Of a DNA stretch of 9,452 nt, positions 1 to 6,704 are shown in pieces. The translations under genes were made by a program, and so were the position numbers. Position 1 is the first letter of the stretch. Each line of letters begins with the position of its first letter. The notes beneath the pieces were generated by a model that did no database searches, had not been told where the DNA came from, and saw only the letters and a program-made list of their open reading frames with translations. This DNA comes from an uncultured Phycisphaerales bacterium (GTDB taxonomy: Bacteria > Planctomycetota > Phycisphaerae > Phycisphaerales > UBA1924). The DNA lies in contig CALAFV010000403.1 in NCBI GenBank assembly GCA_937891445.1, forward strand, positions 1-9,452. Direction: 5' to 3'.

Positions 1-224
1 TCAGCGAGACCGACTTCACCGAGGACCTCAAGAAGATCGACGTGCCGACACTGATCATGCACGCCGACGACGACCAGATCGTCCCCATTGCCGGCTCGGC
101 GATGCTCTCCAGCAAACTCGTCAAAGGCGCCCAACTGAAGGTCTACGAGGGCTTCGGGCACGGCATGTGCTCGACGCACCACGACGTGATCAATCCCGAC
201 CTGCTCGCATTCTTCCGCGCCTGA
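1..224 (+). CDS. alpha/beta hydrolase, chloroperoxidase-like, C-terminal part
   Basis: Only the last ~73 codons are present; the frame is open from position 3 and the gene starts outside the window. The fragment has the ordered C-terminal landmarks of an alpha/beta hydrolase: a beta strand reading VPTLIMHADDDQIVP, where an Asp in the DDD run is the likely acid of the catalytic triad, and then GFGHGM, whose His is the likely triad base. The ending DLLAFFRA is the usual final helix. The DxQIVP and GHGM context matches the cofactor-free (non-heme) chloroperoxidase/esterase subgroup, whose members are about 270-280 residues. The nucleophile Ser and substrate-binding part are not visible, so the substrate cannot be stated; many such proteins act as esterases rather than haloperoxidases. 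It converges on the Kelch gene with a 151-bp gap in which I see no clear terminator. Confidence 0.85.
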   Translation, partial: SETDFTEDLKKIDVPTLIMHADDDQIVPIAGSAMLSSKLVKGAQLKVYEGFGHGMCSTHHDVINPDLLAFFRA

Positions 225-375
225 GCCGGTTCCAAAGCCGCAGCAGTGCGATCCGTCCCAACGTCGTAACTGACAGCACCTTGCACCCCTGACCTGACTG
301 GTTGGCGTACAGCACACCGGGTAGTCCGCCGGCCGCTACTGGCTGCTTGCCCGACGCGGCGGCGCACCGTCGCGC

Positions 376-1815
376 TCAGCAGGCACCCTGCACGGCCGCC
401 AGCCACGCGGTCAGGAAGGCCGAGATGTCCGAGGAGTTCACGACCCCGTCGCGGTTGAAGTCCGCCAACGGGTCCTCGCCGAGCACGCCGTCCAGCCAGC
501 GGGTGAGGTACGCCGAGATATCCGAACTCGTGACGACGCCGTTGCAGTCGGCGTCCGCGAGGCAGACCGTCACCACTGCCGCCTGGCTTGTCACACTTGC
601 ACAACTGTTGGACACCACGCAGCGGTACGCGCCGCTCTCGTCGGCGATGCCCGGCGTGAGGGTAAGCATCGGCGACGTGGCGCCGTCGATGTCCTGTCCG
701 TCGCGCTGCCACTGGTAAGTGAACGGCCCGGTCCCCAGGGCCGTGACGGACAGCGTGACCGTCCCTTCCGGGCACAGGGACGCCGACTCCGGGTGGGAGA
801 CGATCACGGGCTCAGCGGTGAGCACCCACGTGTCGTCGAGGAACCCCGATTCGCCGATACCGGCGTAGAGCACAAACCGGCGGCGGAGCGAGTCGTATGT
901 TATCGCCGGGCCGTAGCGGGCCCCGGGACCGGCGGGCAGCGGCGACCAGGTTCCCGATCCAGCGAGTCGTTCCCACCCATCATCGTGGAAGACTTGGTAG
1001 AAGCCGTCCTGACCTCCAACCAGGATCGCCCGCGTGTGCGCGTCATTGGTAGCCACGGCGGGGGAGTGGCGGGGGGACCACGGCGCGGGGGGAAGTTCCA
1101 TCCAACCCGAGCCTGTCCACTCCCAAGCCCGATTGGTCGGCGCGTACATCGCCGGCGAGACCTGGATCTGCTCATACCCGCCCATGAGGATGATGCGCTG
1201 GGTCACGCCGTCGAACGCCATCGCGTGGTAACTGAGCCGCGCGGGCCCCTCCGCGTCGAGCTGCGTCCAGACGCCGGCCTCGCCGTCCCAGGCCCACGTA
1301 TCCCTCCTGTAGAAAGGACTCCCCGCGCCCGCGCCGCCGTAGAGGATGATCCGCTGACCCACCGGGTCGTACACCGTGCGGTGCTGGTACCGCGCGTCGG
1401 GACCGGAGTTGGCCCGCAGCGTCCATGACGCGCCGTCCCATTCCCACAGATCACGCCGGTGTCCTACACCCGCGTGGTAGCCGCCGAAGAGCACCGTGCG
1501 CCCGCGGGCTGCGTCGTACACGAGCGTGTGCCCGTAACGAGGGGGAGGCCAGGTCGCGGAGCGCTGGCGCTGCTCCCACCGAGCGCCATCCCACTCCCAC
1601 AGTTGATCGTTACCATGATTTGGTGCGGGCTGCGGGCCGCCGAAGAGTACGATCCGGTCCCGCACGGCGTCGTACGCGATGTCGAATGCGCGCTGCGCGC
1701 CGGGACCGCTCGTCGCCACCTGGACCCACGACTCCTGGCACTGCGCAAGCGCCGCGGCCTGCAGCGAAATAATGACGGACAACGACGCCACAACGGTACG
1801 CGGTGCGGACGACAT
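376..1815 (-). CDS. secreted Kelch-repeat / Ig-like protein with dockerin-like C-terminus
   Basis: This is an exported protein of 479 residues. The start at 1815 is chosen because a signal peptide (residues 1-25, hydrophobic core VVASLSVIISLQAAALA) begins there and GGAGG lies 8 nt upstream; the frame stays open to 2070 but that extension is not protein-like. Residues ~40-335 form six Kelch-like blades, each with a beta strand ending in GG or AG (59-60, 111-112, 160-161, 212-213, 267-268, 318-319) and usually a W-x-W-D-G segment, suggesting one beta-propeller. Residues ~337-418 are an Ig-like domain (C348, W369, Y397-x-C399). Residues 421-432 and 452-463 are two EF-hand-like calcium loops, each followed by SDISA-helix, as in the dockerin-like tails of planctomycete secreted proteins. 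The role is probably binding at the cell surface or outside; the ligand is unknown. No LPxTG or PEP-CTERM anchor is seen. Confidence 0.88.
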   Translation of the reverse strand: MSSAPRTVVASLSVIISLQAAALAQCQESWVQVATSGPGAQRAFDIAYDAVRDRIVLFGGPQPAPNHGNDQLWEWDGARWEQRQRSATWPPPRYGHTLVYDAARGRTVLFGGYHAGVGHRRDLWEWDGASWTLRANSGPDARYQHRTVYDPVGQRIILYGGAGAGSPFYRRDTWAWDGEAGVWTQLDAEGPARLSYHAMAFDGVTQRIILMGGYEQIQVSPAMYAPTNRAWEWTGSGWMELPPAPWSPRHSPAVATNDAHTRAILVGGQDGFYQVFHDDGWERLAGSGTWSPLPAGPGARYGPAITYDSLRRRFVLYAGIGESGFLDDTWVLTAEPVIVSHPESASLCPEGTVTLSVTALGTGPFTYQWQRDGQDIDGATSPMLTLTPGIADESGAYRCVVSNSCASVTSQAAVVTVCLADADCNGVVTSSDISAYLTRWLDGVLGEDPLADFNRDGVVNSSDISAFLTAWLAAVQGAC

Positions 1816-1823
1816 CGCAATAG

Positions 1824-1828
1824 CCTCC
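1824..1828 (-). promoter_or_regulatory. ribosome binding site of the Kelch gene
   Basis: GGAGG on the minus strand, 8 nt before the ATG at 1815. It settles the start: it places the signal peptide at the N-terminus and excludes the 85-codon upstream extension of the open frame. Confidence 0.8.
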
Positions 1829-2043
1829 CATTTGGGGGGTCGGAAGAATCCCGGCTTCCCACGCCGACCATCCGGCGCGTGCGACCCGTCGGTGCACCCG
1901 ATTCGAGGCCGCCCTTGCCGGGTTGCCGGAACACGTCGATGCTCCTTCTCCCCCGTGGGCCGCGGCATCACCGCCGAGCCGTCACGCCCGCGGACGCCGG
2001 TGCCCGCCGCCCACTGTGAGAACGAGTTCCGCGGCCGCGTCCC

Positions 2044-2073
2044 TAGACACAACCCGGGGGGATTCGGCATAAT
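2044..2073 (+). promoter_or_regulatory. sigma70-type promoter of the sigma factor-kinase operon
   Basis: TAGACA (2044-2049) and CATAAT (2068-2073) are separated by 18 bp; each differs by one base from the TTGACA/TATAAT consensus. Transcription would begin near 2080, about 8 nt before the ATG at 2088. No Shine-Dalgarno sequence fits in that leader, so initiation would be nearly leaderless. Confidence 0.55.
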
Positions 2074-2087
2074 GGCCGCCCTCCGGG

Positions 2088-2651
2088 ATGAACCCCCAAC
2101 TCGATCAGGTCGCCCACACCGCCAGGACCAGCCCTGACTGGCTCCCCGCGGAACTCTACCGCCAACTCCGCGAACTCGCGGCGGCTCACTTCCGGGCCCA
2201 GCCCCGGCGCCACACGCTCCAGCCGACAGCGGTGGTCCACGAGGTTTTCCTCAGACTGTTCAAGGAGCGGGAGGAGGGATGTCGTTCCTTCCCACAGGAT
2301 GAGACTCACCTCCTCGCTCTTGCCGCGAAGATCATGCGGCAAGTGTTGGTGGATCACGCGCGAGCCCGGCGGCGCCTCAAACGCAACCGGGGCGCGGTCC
2401 CCGTGCCGATCGACGCGGCCGAACTGGTCGCATCGGACCGGACGCCCGTGGACGTCCTTCACCTGCACGAACTGCTGGAGCAGTTCGCGGCGATGGACCC
2501 AAGGGCCGCCCGGGTGGTCGAACTGCGGTTCTTCGCCGGCCTCACGATCGCGCAAGTCGCGCGGGTGCTCGGGGTCAGCGACTTCACGGTTGAGCGCGAC
2601 TGGCGGGCCGCGCGGGCCTGGTTGGCGGCCGCGTTACAAGAAGGAGAGTGA
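2088..2651 (+). CDS. ECF-type RNA polymerase sigma factor (Sigma70_ECF / Sig-70_X6 type)
   Basis: This 187-residue protein is an extracytoplasmic-function sigma factor that would direct RNA polymerase to a specific promoter set. Region sigma2 spans about residues 20-98. It contains the subgroup signature TLQPTAVVHEVFLRL (43-57), the DNA-melting/core-binding stretch ending in HLLALAAKIMRQVLVDHARARRR (HLLALAA at 74-80), and a basic end to residue 99. A linker (100-128) leads to sigma4 (about 129-182), whose helix-turn-helix runs LTIAQVARVLGVSDFTVERDW (LTIAQ starts at 152). Length and start agree with the family. It lies 24 bp upstream of the Ser/Thr kinase gene in the same direction. In Planctomycetes such pairs are common, and the kinase is thought to control the sigma factor in place of a classical anti-sigma factor. 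That link is inference here. Confidence 0.93.
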   Translation: MNPQLDQVAHTARTSPDWLPAELYRQLRELAAAHFRAQPRRHTLQPTAVVHEVFLRLFKEREEGCRSFPQDETHLLALAAKIMRQVLVDHARARRRLKRNRGAVPVPIDAAELVASDRTPVDVLHLHELLEQFAAMDPRAARVVELRFFAGLTIAQVARVLGVSDFTVERDWRAARAWLAAALQEGE

Positions 2652-2675
2652 GCGCAGCATCAGGGTGTACATCGA

Positions 2676-4358
2676 ATGCCGAGCGTGACCGACGAATCGC
2701 GTTGGGCGGAGGTCAAACGGATTTTTCTGCGCGCTGTCGCGGCGCCGCAACCATCGCGCAAGGCCATCCTGGACGACGAATGCTGCGGTGACCCCGCTTT
2801 GCGTAAAGAGGTGGAGCGTCTGCTCGCGGCGGACCGCGCCGCTGCGGCGTTTGACCATGCACCGGCCACCTCCATCGGCCTCCCCGAGCCCGACGTTGAC
2901 ATCCCCTCGGAACCGCCGCAACGGATAGGCCCCTACCGCATCCTCGGCATTCTGGGCGAGGGAGCCAGCGGAACGGTCTACCTGGCGCAGCAGGACCGCC
3001 CATCCCGACGCGTCGCCCTCAAGGCGCTACACCCGAGCACCGCCTCGCGCACCGCCGCCCGCCGTTTCGCCCGCGAGCCCGAGATCATGGCGGGGCTGAC
3101 CCACCCCGGGATCGCACAGGTCTTCGAGACCGGCGTGGACGATGCCTCGGGGCGGCCGTACTTCGTCATGGAACTTGTCGAGGGGGAACCCATTCTCCGC
3201 TATGCCGCCTCGCGCGACCTCTCGGTCCGCGACCGCATGCGCCTGATGATCATGGTCTGCGATGCCGTGCAGCACGCCCATTCCCGCGGCGTGATCCACC
3301 GCGACATCAAGCCCGCCAACATCCTGATCACCGCGGAGGGCCAGCCGAAGATCCTCGACTTCGGCGTCGCCCGCGTCGTGTCGCCGCGATCGCCCGCGGC
3401 GACGCTTGCCACTTCCCACGGCCAACTCATCGGCACCCTGGATTACATGAGTCCCGAGCAGGCGGCCGGGCTATCCGCGGAGATCGACATCCGCAGCGAC
3501 GTGTACTCCCTCGGGGCGGTGCTGTATGAACTGCTCGGCGGCCGGCCGCCGCTGGACCTGGGCGAGCGTCCGCTGCTGGAGTGCGTGCGGATGATCCGGG
3601 AGACACCGCCGCGCCGGCTGGGCGAGTTTCGCACCGACCTCCGCGGCGACCTGTCGGCTATCGCCGCCAAGGCTCTCGCCAAGGACAAGTCCGAGCGCTA
3701 CGCCACCGTGTCGGAACTCGCGGCGGACCTCGGCCGCCATCTTGCCGGGCAGACCGTCCACGCCCGCCCACAATCGGCCCTCTACGAAATCCGTCGCCTC
3801 ATCGCCCGCCATCGCGTCCCGGCGCTGATCGTCGGCGCGGCATGCGTCGCGGTCCTGGCCGCTCTCGCGCTGATGCTGGCCGCGATGTCCAACCGACTCC
3901 ATGCCGAGAGGCAACTGGCACGAACGACAACCCTCCTGCTCGGCCGGGTCATGGACCAACTCGGACCACAAACCGGCAGCGCGGCTCTCCGCGAGCAGAT
4001 CATCACCGATGTCGCCCCGATCATCGAGCGCCTTGCCCGCGGGCGCCCGGACGATGTCCAGGTGCAACTCAACCGGTGCAGGCTCCTGGCAGCGCAAGCG
4101 GACCTCGCGTACGAGCGGGCCGCGATCGCCGAAGCCCTGGCGCTGCGCCGCCTCTGCTTCGAGGCCCTGCGAACGCTCGCGGAAGAACACCCGGACAGCA
4201 TCCCGGCGCGTGATGTGTCAATCGCCGCGGTCAAGGTCGGCGATTATCTTCAAGGACCGCGGCGCATTCGCCGACGCGCGGCGGTATTACGAGCAGGCCC
4301 TCGAGATCGATCTGCGGCGGGTCCAGATCACGCCTTCCGACACCACCGCCCTCGATGA
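2676..4358 (+). CDS. membrane-bound serine/threonine protein kinase, kinase part (frame breaks near 4254)
   Basis: This is a Hanks-type kinase of the PknB-like class. The ATG at 2676 follows AGGGTG at an 8-nt spacing. Residues 1-80 are the N-terminal segment usual in planctomycete and acidobacterial kinases (DDECCGDPALRKEVERLLA). The kinase domain is about residues 85-355: glycine loop GEGASGTVY (94-102), VALK with ATP-binding K116, alpha-C Glu E134 or E136, catalytic HRDIKPAN (D210, K212, N215), DFG (228-230) and SPE (259-261). All catalytic residues are present, so it should be active. One membrane helix spans about 381-404. The following ~120 residues are helical and extracytoplasmic if the kinase is inside. 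Up to about residue 526 (4253) the frame is protein-like; the last ~34 residues to 4358 are Arg-rich and look like a wrong-frame tail. The true continuation is in the +1 frame. Confidence 0.92.
   Translation: MPSVTDESRWAEVKRIFLRAVAAPQPSRKAILDDECCGDPALRKEVERLLAADRAAAAFDHAPATSIGLPEPDVDIPSEPPQRIGPYRILGILGEGASGTVYLAQQDRPSRRVALKALHPSTASRTAARRFAREPEIMAGLTHPGIAQVFETGVDDASGRPYFVMELVEGEPILRYAASRDLSVRDRMRLMIMVCDAVQHAHSRGVIHRDIKPANILITAEGQPKILDFGVARVVSPRSPAATLATSHGQLIGTLDYMSPEQAAGLSAEIDIRSDVYSLGAVLYELLGGRPPLDLGERPLLECVRMIRETPPRRLGEFRTDLRGDLSAIAAKALAKDKSERYATVSELAADLGRHLAGQTVHARPQSALYEIRRLIARHRVPALIVGAACVAVLAALALMLAAMSNRLHAERQLARTTTLLLGRVMDQLGPQTGSAALREQIITDVAPIIERLARGRPDDVQVQLNRCRLLAAQADLAYERAAIAEALALRRLCFEALRTLAEEHPDSIPARDVSIAAVKVGDYLQGPRRIRRRAAVLRAGPRDRSAAGPDHAFRHHRPR
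4241..4258 (+). other. apparent +1 frameshift site in the kinase gene
   Basis: Here the coding signal passes from frame 0 (ending TAT CTT CAA) to frame +1 (GAC CGC GGC). Dropping one G of the GG at 4254-4255 restores GDYL-Q-DRGAFADA, a continuous TPR. The upstream frame has no stop codon at the site (it runs to 4358), unlike the classic prfB-type +1 recoding site. A mutation or assembly error is therefore the simpler reading. Confidence 0.7.
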
Positions 4359-5346
4359 CCTCGTCTGGAGTTACCTGAGGCTGTCCGACTTGGCCGGCTG
4401 CGTCGGCGACTCGCAACTCGCAGCCAGTTTGCATCGCTCGGCGATCGATACCACCGACGCCCTGCTCCGGGTCGATCCGTCGCGTCCCGCATCCTTGTTC
4501 GCGGCGATGACCGCCCTGAGAGACAAACACACGCTGCACCTCCGGTTCGACACGCCGCCGCTCCAGCCCGCCGACTGGGCGAAGATTCTCGAACTCGGCG
4601 AGCGATGCATCGCCACCGCGCCGCAGAACCGTGGGTACCAACTCGAGCACGCCAAGAACCTGGTCGCAGCGGCTACCGAGTCACCCATCTTCGACGACGC
4701 TGCCGCCTCTTCCGCAGCACTCGCGCGCGCACGGCAGATCTTGGATGAGGTTTCGGCTCTGGATCCTCTGGATGATGCCGTTCTCGCGGCCCGCGCTTGC
4801 TACCACGGCCAGGCTGCCCATATCGCTAGCCGCTTCGGATTACCAGAACAGGCCATCGCGGAACTCCTGGCGGAGATCGAGGTGCGCGAGCAGCGCGTGA
4901 CGCTCCGCCCGGAGAACCCGGCCATCGCATCGGAGGCGGCGGATGCGGCGCTCCGGGCATCCCGTCGCCTCGTGGCAGCCGGTCGGGAAGCCGAGGCCCA
5001 GCGCCTCCTCGCCCCCGCGGTCGCCCGCTTGGAGGCACTCGCAGCGTTGAGCGATGTGACGCCGCAACTCCTGGTCACCCTCAGTAACGTACTTGTGACG
5101 GCGGAGATCCCGACCATCCGTGACCCTGACCGGGCGCTCGTGCACGCCGCGCGAGCCGCCACGCTGTGGCCCGACTCCGAGAGCCTGATCTTTCACTTCG
5201 CCGGGATACTTGCCCGGTGCGGCCGCCACGACGAATCAGCCCGCGTGCTCTCCGAAGCCGTCTCGCGCGGCCTGTTCAAATCTGATGCTTGGCAACAGCG
5301 GCTTGCCACCTTCCGTGCCGACACTCCGCAGCAAACAACCCCATGA
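4255..5346 (+). CDS. C-terminal TPR-like sensor half of the kinase, in the +1 frame
   Basis: This segment encodes about 363 residues that continue the kinase after the frame break. Read as one protein with the upstream part it gives about 889 residues, a normal size for kinase-TM-TPR proteins. The first residues, DRGAFADARRYYEQALEID, form the second half of a TPR whose first half (VSIAAVKVGDYLQ) ends the upstream frame, so the join falls inside a repeat. Further TPR-like helix pairs follow, such as RALVHAARAATLWPDSESL and ESARVLSEAVSRGL near the end. TPRs mediate protein contacts, and this half probably senses a partner or envelope signal. The same frame is open back to 3901, but upstream of ~4240 its translation is Ser/Arg-rich shadow. 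I see no start codon with a ribosome site near 4255, so a separate gene is unlikely. Confidence 0.8.
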   Translation, partial: DRGAFADARRYYEQALEIDLRRVQITPSDTTALDDLVWSYLRLSDLAGCVGDSQLAASLHRSAIDTTDALLRVDPSRPASLFAAMTALRDKHTLHLRFDTPPLQPADWAKILELGERCIATAPQNRGYQLEHAKNLVAAATESPIFDDAAASSAALARARQILDEVSALDPLDDAVLAARACYHGQAAHIASRFGLPEQAIAELLAEIEVREQRVTLRPENPAIASEAADAALRASRRLVAAGREAEAQRLLAPAVARLEALAALSDVTPQLLVTLSNVLVTAEIPTIRDPDRALVHAARAATLWPDSESLIFHFAGILARCGRHDESARVLSEAVSRGLFKSDAWQQRLATFRADTPQQTTP

Positions 5347-5494
5347 GGCGACAAGGGCGGAGAGGCCCACGCATACAACGACGGGGGAGGCGCAGGCGCT
5401 CGCCGTGCCGAGCGCGGCATTCCGGTCGCCCAGGCCCCCGCGACCGCTGTCGGGCGGCGTCCAGGAACCGAGTTGTAAGCCGCTAACCGCGCAG

Positions 5495-5511
5495 CAACCT
5501 TCTTAGGGTTG
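5495..5511 (+). terminator. weak hairpin downstream of the kinase gene
   Basis: CAACC pairs with GGTTG across a 7-nt loop, about 150 bp after the kinase stop. The stem is short and no T-run follows, so a role as intrinsic terminator is doubtful. Confidence 0.2.
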
Positions 5512-5545
5512 TCACTTGCGTTCCCCGACGCGAGAGTCTATTTCA

Positions 5546-5557
5546 CACACCGGTGTG
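5546..5557. promoter_or_regulatory. 12-bp perfect palindrome, possible operator
   Basis: CACACCGGTGTG is a perfect inverted repeat. It lies about 29 bp upstream of the -35-like box at 5586, in otherwise non-coding DNA, so it could bind a dimeric regulator. It has a single copy and no family can be assigned. Confidence 0.25.
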
Positions 5558-5585
5558 CTGTTCGGCGCAAATTCGCCGCCCCCTC

Positions 5586-5613
5586 TTGCCACGGTCGGCC
5601 GCCGCGAGATAAT
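5586..5613 (+). promoter_or_regulatory. sigma70-like promoter ahead of a small ORF
   Basis: TTGCCA (5586-5591) and GATAAT (5608-5613) are spaced by 16 bp, each one mismatch from consensus. An ATG follows at 5622, 8 nt after the -10 box, which would give a leaderless or almost leaderless transcript, as at the sigma factor gene. Confidence 0.4.
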
Positions 5614-5621
5614 CCGGCCCT

Positions 5622-5765
5622 ATGACCCCGCCGAACCGCGACAGCAGGCCGATCGGCACTCTTCACGGCGATAGCGACCGCGGGCTCCACCGCCGGGCCC
5701 TCGTACGCAATGCGCATGCCGGGTCCGACGCACGCCGTCCCCCGCCCAACTCTGGTCGCTCGTGA
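5622..5765 (+). CDS. doubtful 47-codon ORF behind a promoter-like element
   Basis: The ORF runs from ATG (5622) to TGA (5765) and begins MTPPNRDSRPIGTLHGDSDR. I recognise no domain. The translation is rich in Arg, Pro and Ser, as many chance frames of high-GC DNA are, but third codon positions are about three-quarters G or C, and the start sits at leaderless distance from a fair promoter. It could be a small leaderless gene, the surviving front of a deleted gene, or nothing. No ribosome binding site is present. Confidence 0.22.
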   Translation: MTPPNRDSRPIGTLHGDSDRGLHRRALVRNAHAGSDARRPPPNSGRS

Positions 5766-5907
5766 CGCACGTCGTCTCGCACGCGCCTTCCTCGACGTCA
5801 GCTTCCCGCCTAAAGCGGCCGCGTCGGCATCAGCCTAAAGAACGTGAACCGCTGCTGCTCGCCCGCACTCTTGAGCGAAAGGCGATCTGCGCACGCGATC
5901 ACTCGGT

Positions 5908-6504
5908 TCAGAATCCCATCGCTTCGGCGATTCCCTGCACCGGATCGAACTGCGGGCCGACGAACCCCGCGCGGCGGATCTTCTCGGCCAGTCGGGCATC
6001 GATGACCGTTGTCGTCGACTCATACTTCAGGCGAAAGATGAGCACGTCCGGAGGCACCCTGGCGGGGTCCAGCTTCAGCCGGAAGAAGGTGTAATCGGGC
6101 TCTTCGCCAGGTTCGTGCTCGACGTCGTACTCGGACTTCTTCAGGTCGATGCAGTCGACCAGATGCAGCCAGTTGACCACGTAGTACGGCTCGGCTGGCG
6201 AAAGCACCGAGAGCAACTTCTTCGAGCCCGTCATCTCCGCCCTGAAATACTGCGCGTGCCCCGGCGCCTCTTGCTGCAGAAACCGCCGAAACCGCGACGA
6301 CACCACGTGGGCCGCCCCGCACCAGGGCATGTCCTCGGCGCGGGGCAGCGGCGGCACGATCCTGAAGCGAGGCGTCCTCCGCGGCCGCCCGACCCGCCGC
6401 CCCTCCTTCAACGAATCAAGCCACTGGTCGTTTCCGACAGGTTCGATCGACGACCTGGCCTTTCCCCCACCGTCATCAAACAGCAAGAACTTCCGCTTCG
6501 CCAC
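5908..6504 (-). CDS. Imm11-family immunity protein (MXAN_0049 / DUF1629 type)
   Basis: This 198-residue protein has the pattern I associate with the Imm11 immunity family of polymorphic toxin systems. Its landmarks are VSSRFRRFLQQEAPGHAQYF (residues 68-87), PYYVVNWLHLVDCIDLKKSEY (from 106), a FRLKLDPARVPPDVLIFRL segment (from 141), and the end helix RLAEKIRRAGFVGPQFDPV (171-189). Such proteins neutralise a cognate toxin in the cytoplasm; no signal peptide is present, which fits. I chose the GTG at 6504 because the family begins with a short strand like VAKRKFLLFDD and GGAG lies 7 nt upstream. A GTG at 6573 would add 23 poorly protein-like residues. No intact toxin precedes it: the upstream minus-strand ORF is broken and shows no toxin motif I know, so this may be an orphan immunity gene. 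Confidence 0.8.
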   Translation of the reverse strand: MAKRKFLLFDDGGGKARSSIEPVGNDQWLDSLKEGRRVGRPRRTPRFRIVPPLPRAEDMPWCGAAHVVSSRFRRFLQQEAPGHAQYFRAEMTGSKKLLSVLSPAEPYYVVNWLHLVDCIDLKKSEYDVEHEPGEEPDYTFFRLKLDPARVPPDVLIFRLKYESTTTVIDARLAEKIRRAGFVGPQFDPVQGIAEAMGF

Positions 6505-6578
6505 CTCTCCACTCCGATCCGAGCCGCGTGTCGTCACGCCTGGTCCACCCAGATTAGGCGGCCAGCGTGCCACGGACG

Positions 6579-6608
6579 ATTATATGGCTCCGCGGCCCAG
6601 GCTGCCTG
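6579..6608 (-). promoter_or_regulatory. promoter-like element for the Imm11 gene
   Basis: The minus strand reads a perfect TATAAT at 6584-6579. The -35 region is poor (CAGGCA at 6608-6603, 18-bp spacer). Transcription would start near 6572, giving a leader of about 68 nt to the GTG at 6504 or a leaderless start at the GTG at 6573. It would let the immunity gene be expressed without the broken ORF upstream. Confidence 0.4.
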
Positions 6609-6704
6609 CATCTGAGGCCGTCGGGACCACCGAAGGGCATGGCCACTTCCCCGCCATCCGAGCAAGGCCGCAAGCGCTCATGCCGAGGCCGGCCCCAGGC
6701 GCCG

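Larger units (their letters stand above)
1816..2087. other. divergent intergenic region between Kelch gene and sigma factor gene
   Basis: 272 bp separate the two divergently read start codons. The right end carries the sigma-factor promoter (2044-2073). No convincing promoter for the Kelch gene is visible on the minus strand. Because the sigma factor and the Kelch gene diverge from this segment, it is the natural place for a binding site of the neighbouring sigma factor, but I could not recognise an ECF-type GAAC-like element. Confidence 0.5.
5347..5907. other. 561-bp stretch with little coding signal
   Basis: This lies between the kinase stop and the end of the minus-strand Imm11 gene. It contains a weak hairpin (5495-5511), a 12-bp palindrome (5546-5557), and a promoter-like element with a doubtful 47-codon ORF (5586-5765). 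I see no tRNA, insertion sequence or repeat array. The remaining open frames on both strands are Arg/Pro/Ser-rich and read as chance frames of high-GC DNA. Confidence 0.5.

Noticed and set aside
143..775. Large minus-strand and plus-strand open frames overlapping the Kelch and kinase genes
   Set aside because: They are antisense or out-of-frame shadows with Arg/Pro/Ser/Ala-rich translations, typical of high-GC DNA.
1894..1929. SAM-I-riboswitch-like words (CCGGCAACC and GGTGC on the minus strand) in the Kelch leader
   Set aside because: The spacing and surrounding helices do not form the SAM-I fold as far as I can see, and the downstream gene has no link to methionine metabolism.
376..2070. 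564-residue version of the Kelch protein starting at 2070
   Set aside because: The first 85 residues are Arg/Pro/Gly-rich without structure, and a clear ribosome site and signal peptide mark the start at 1815.
5762..6094. 110-residue plus-strand ORF
   Set aside because: It runs antisense to the end of the Imm11 gene, has low-complexity content, and lacks a ribosome site.
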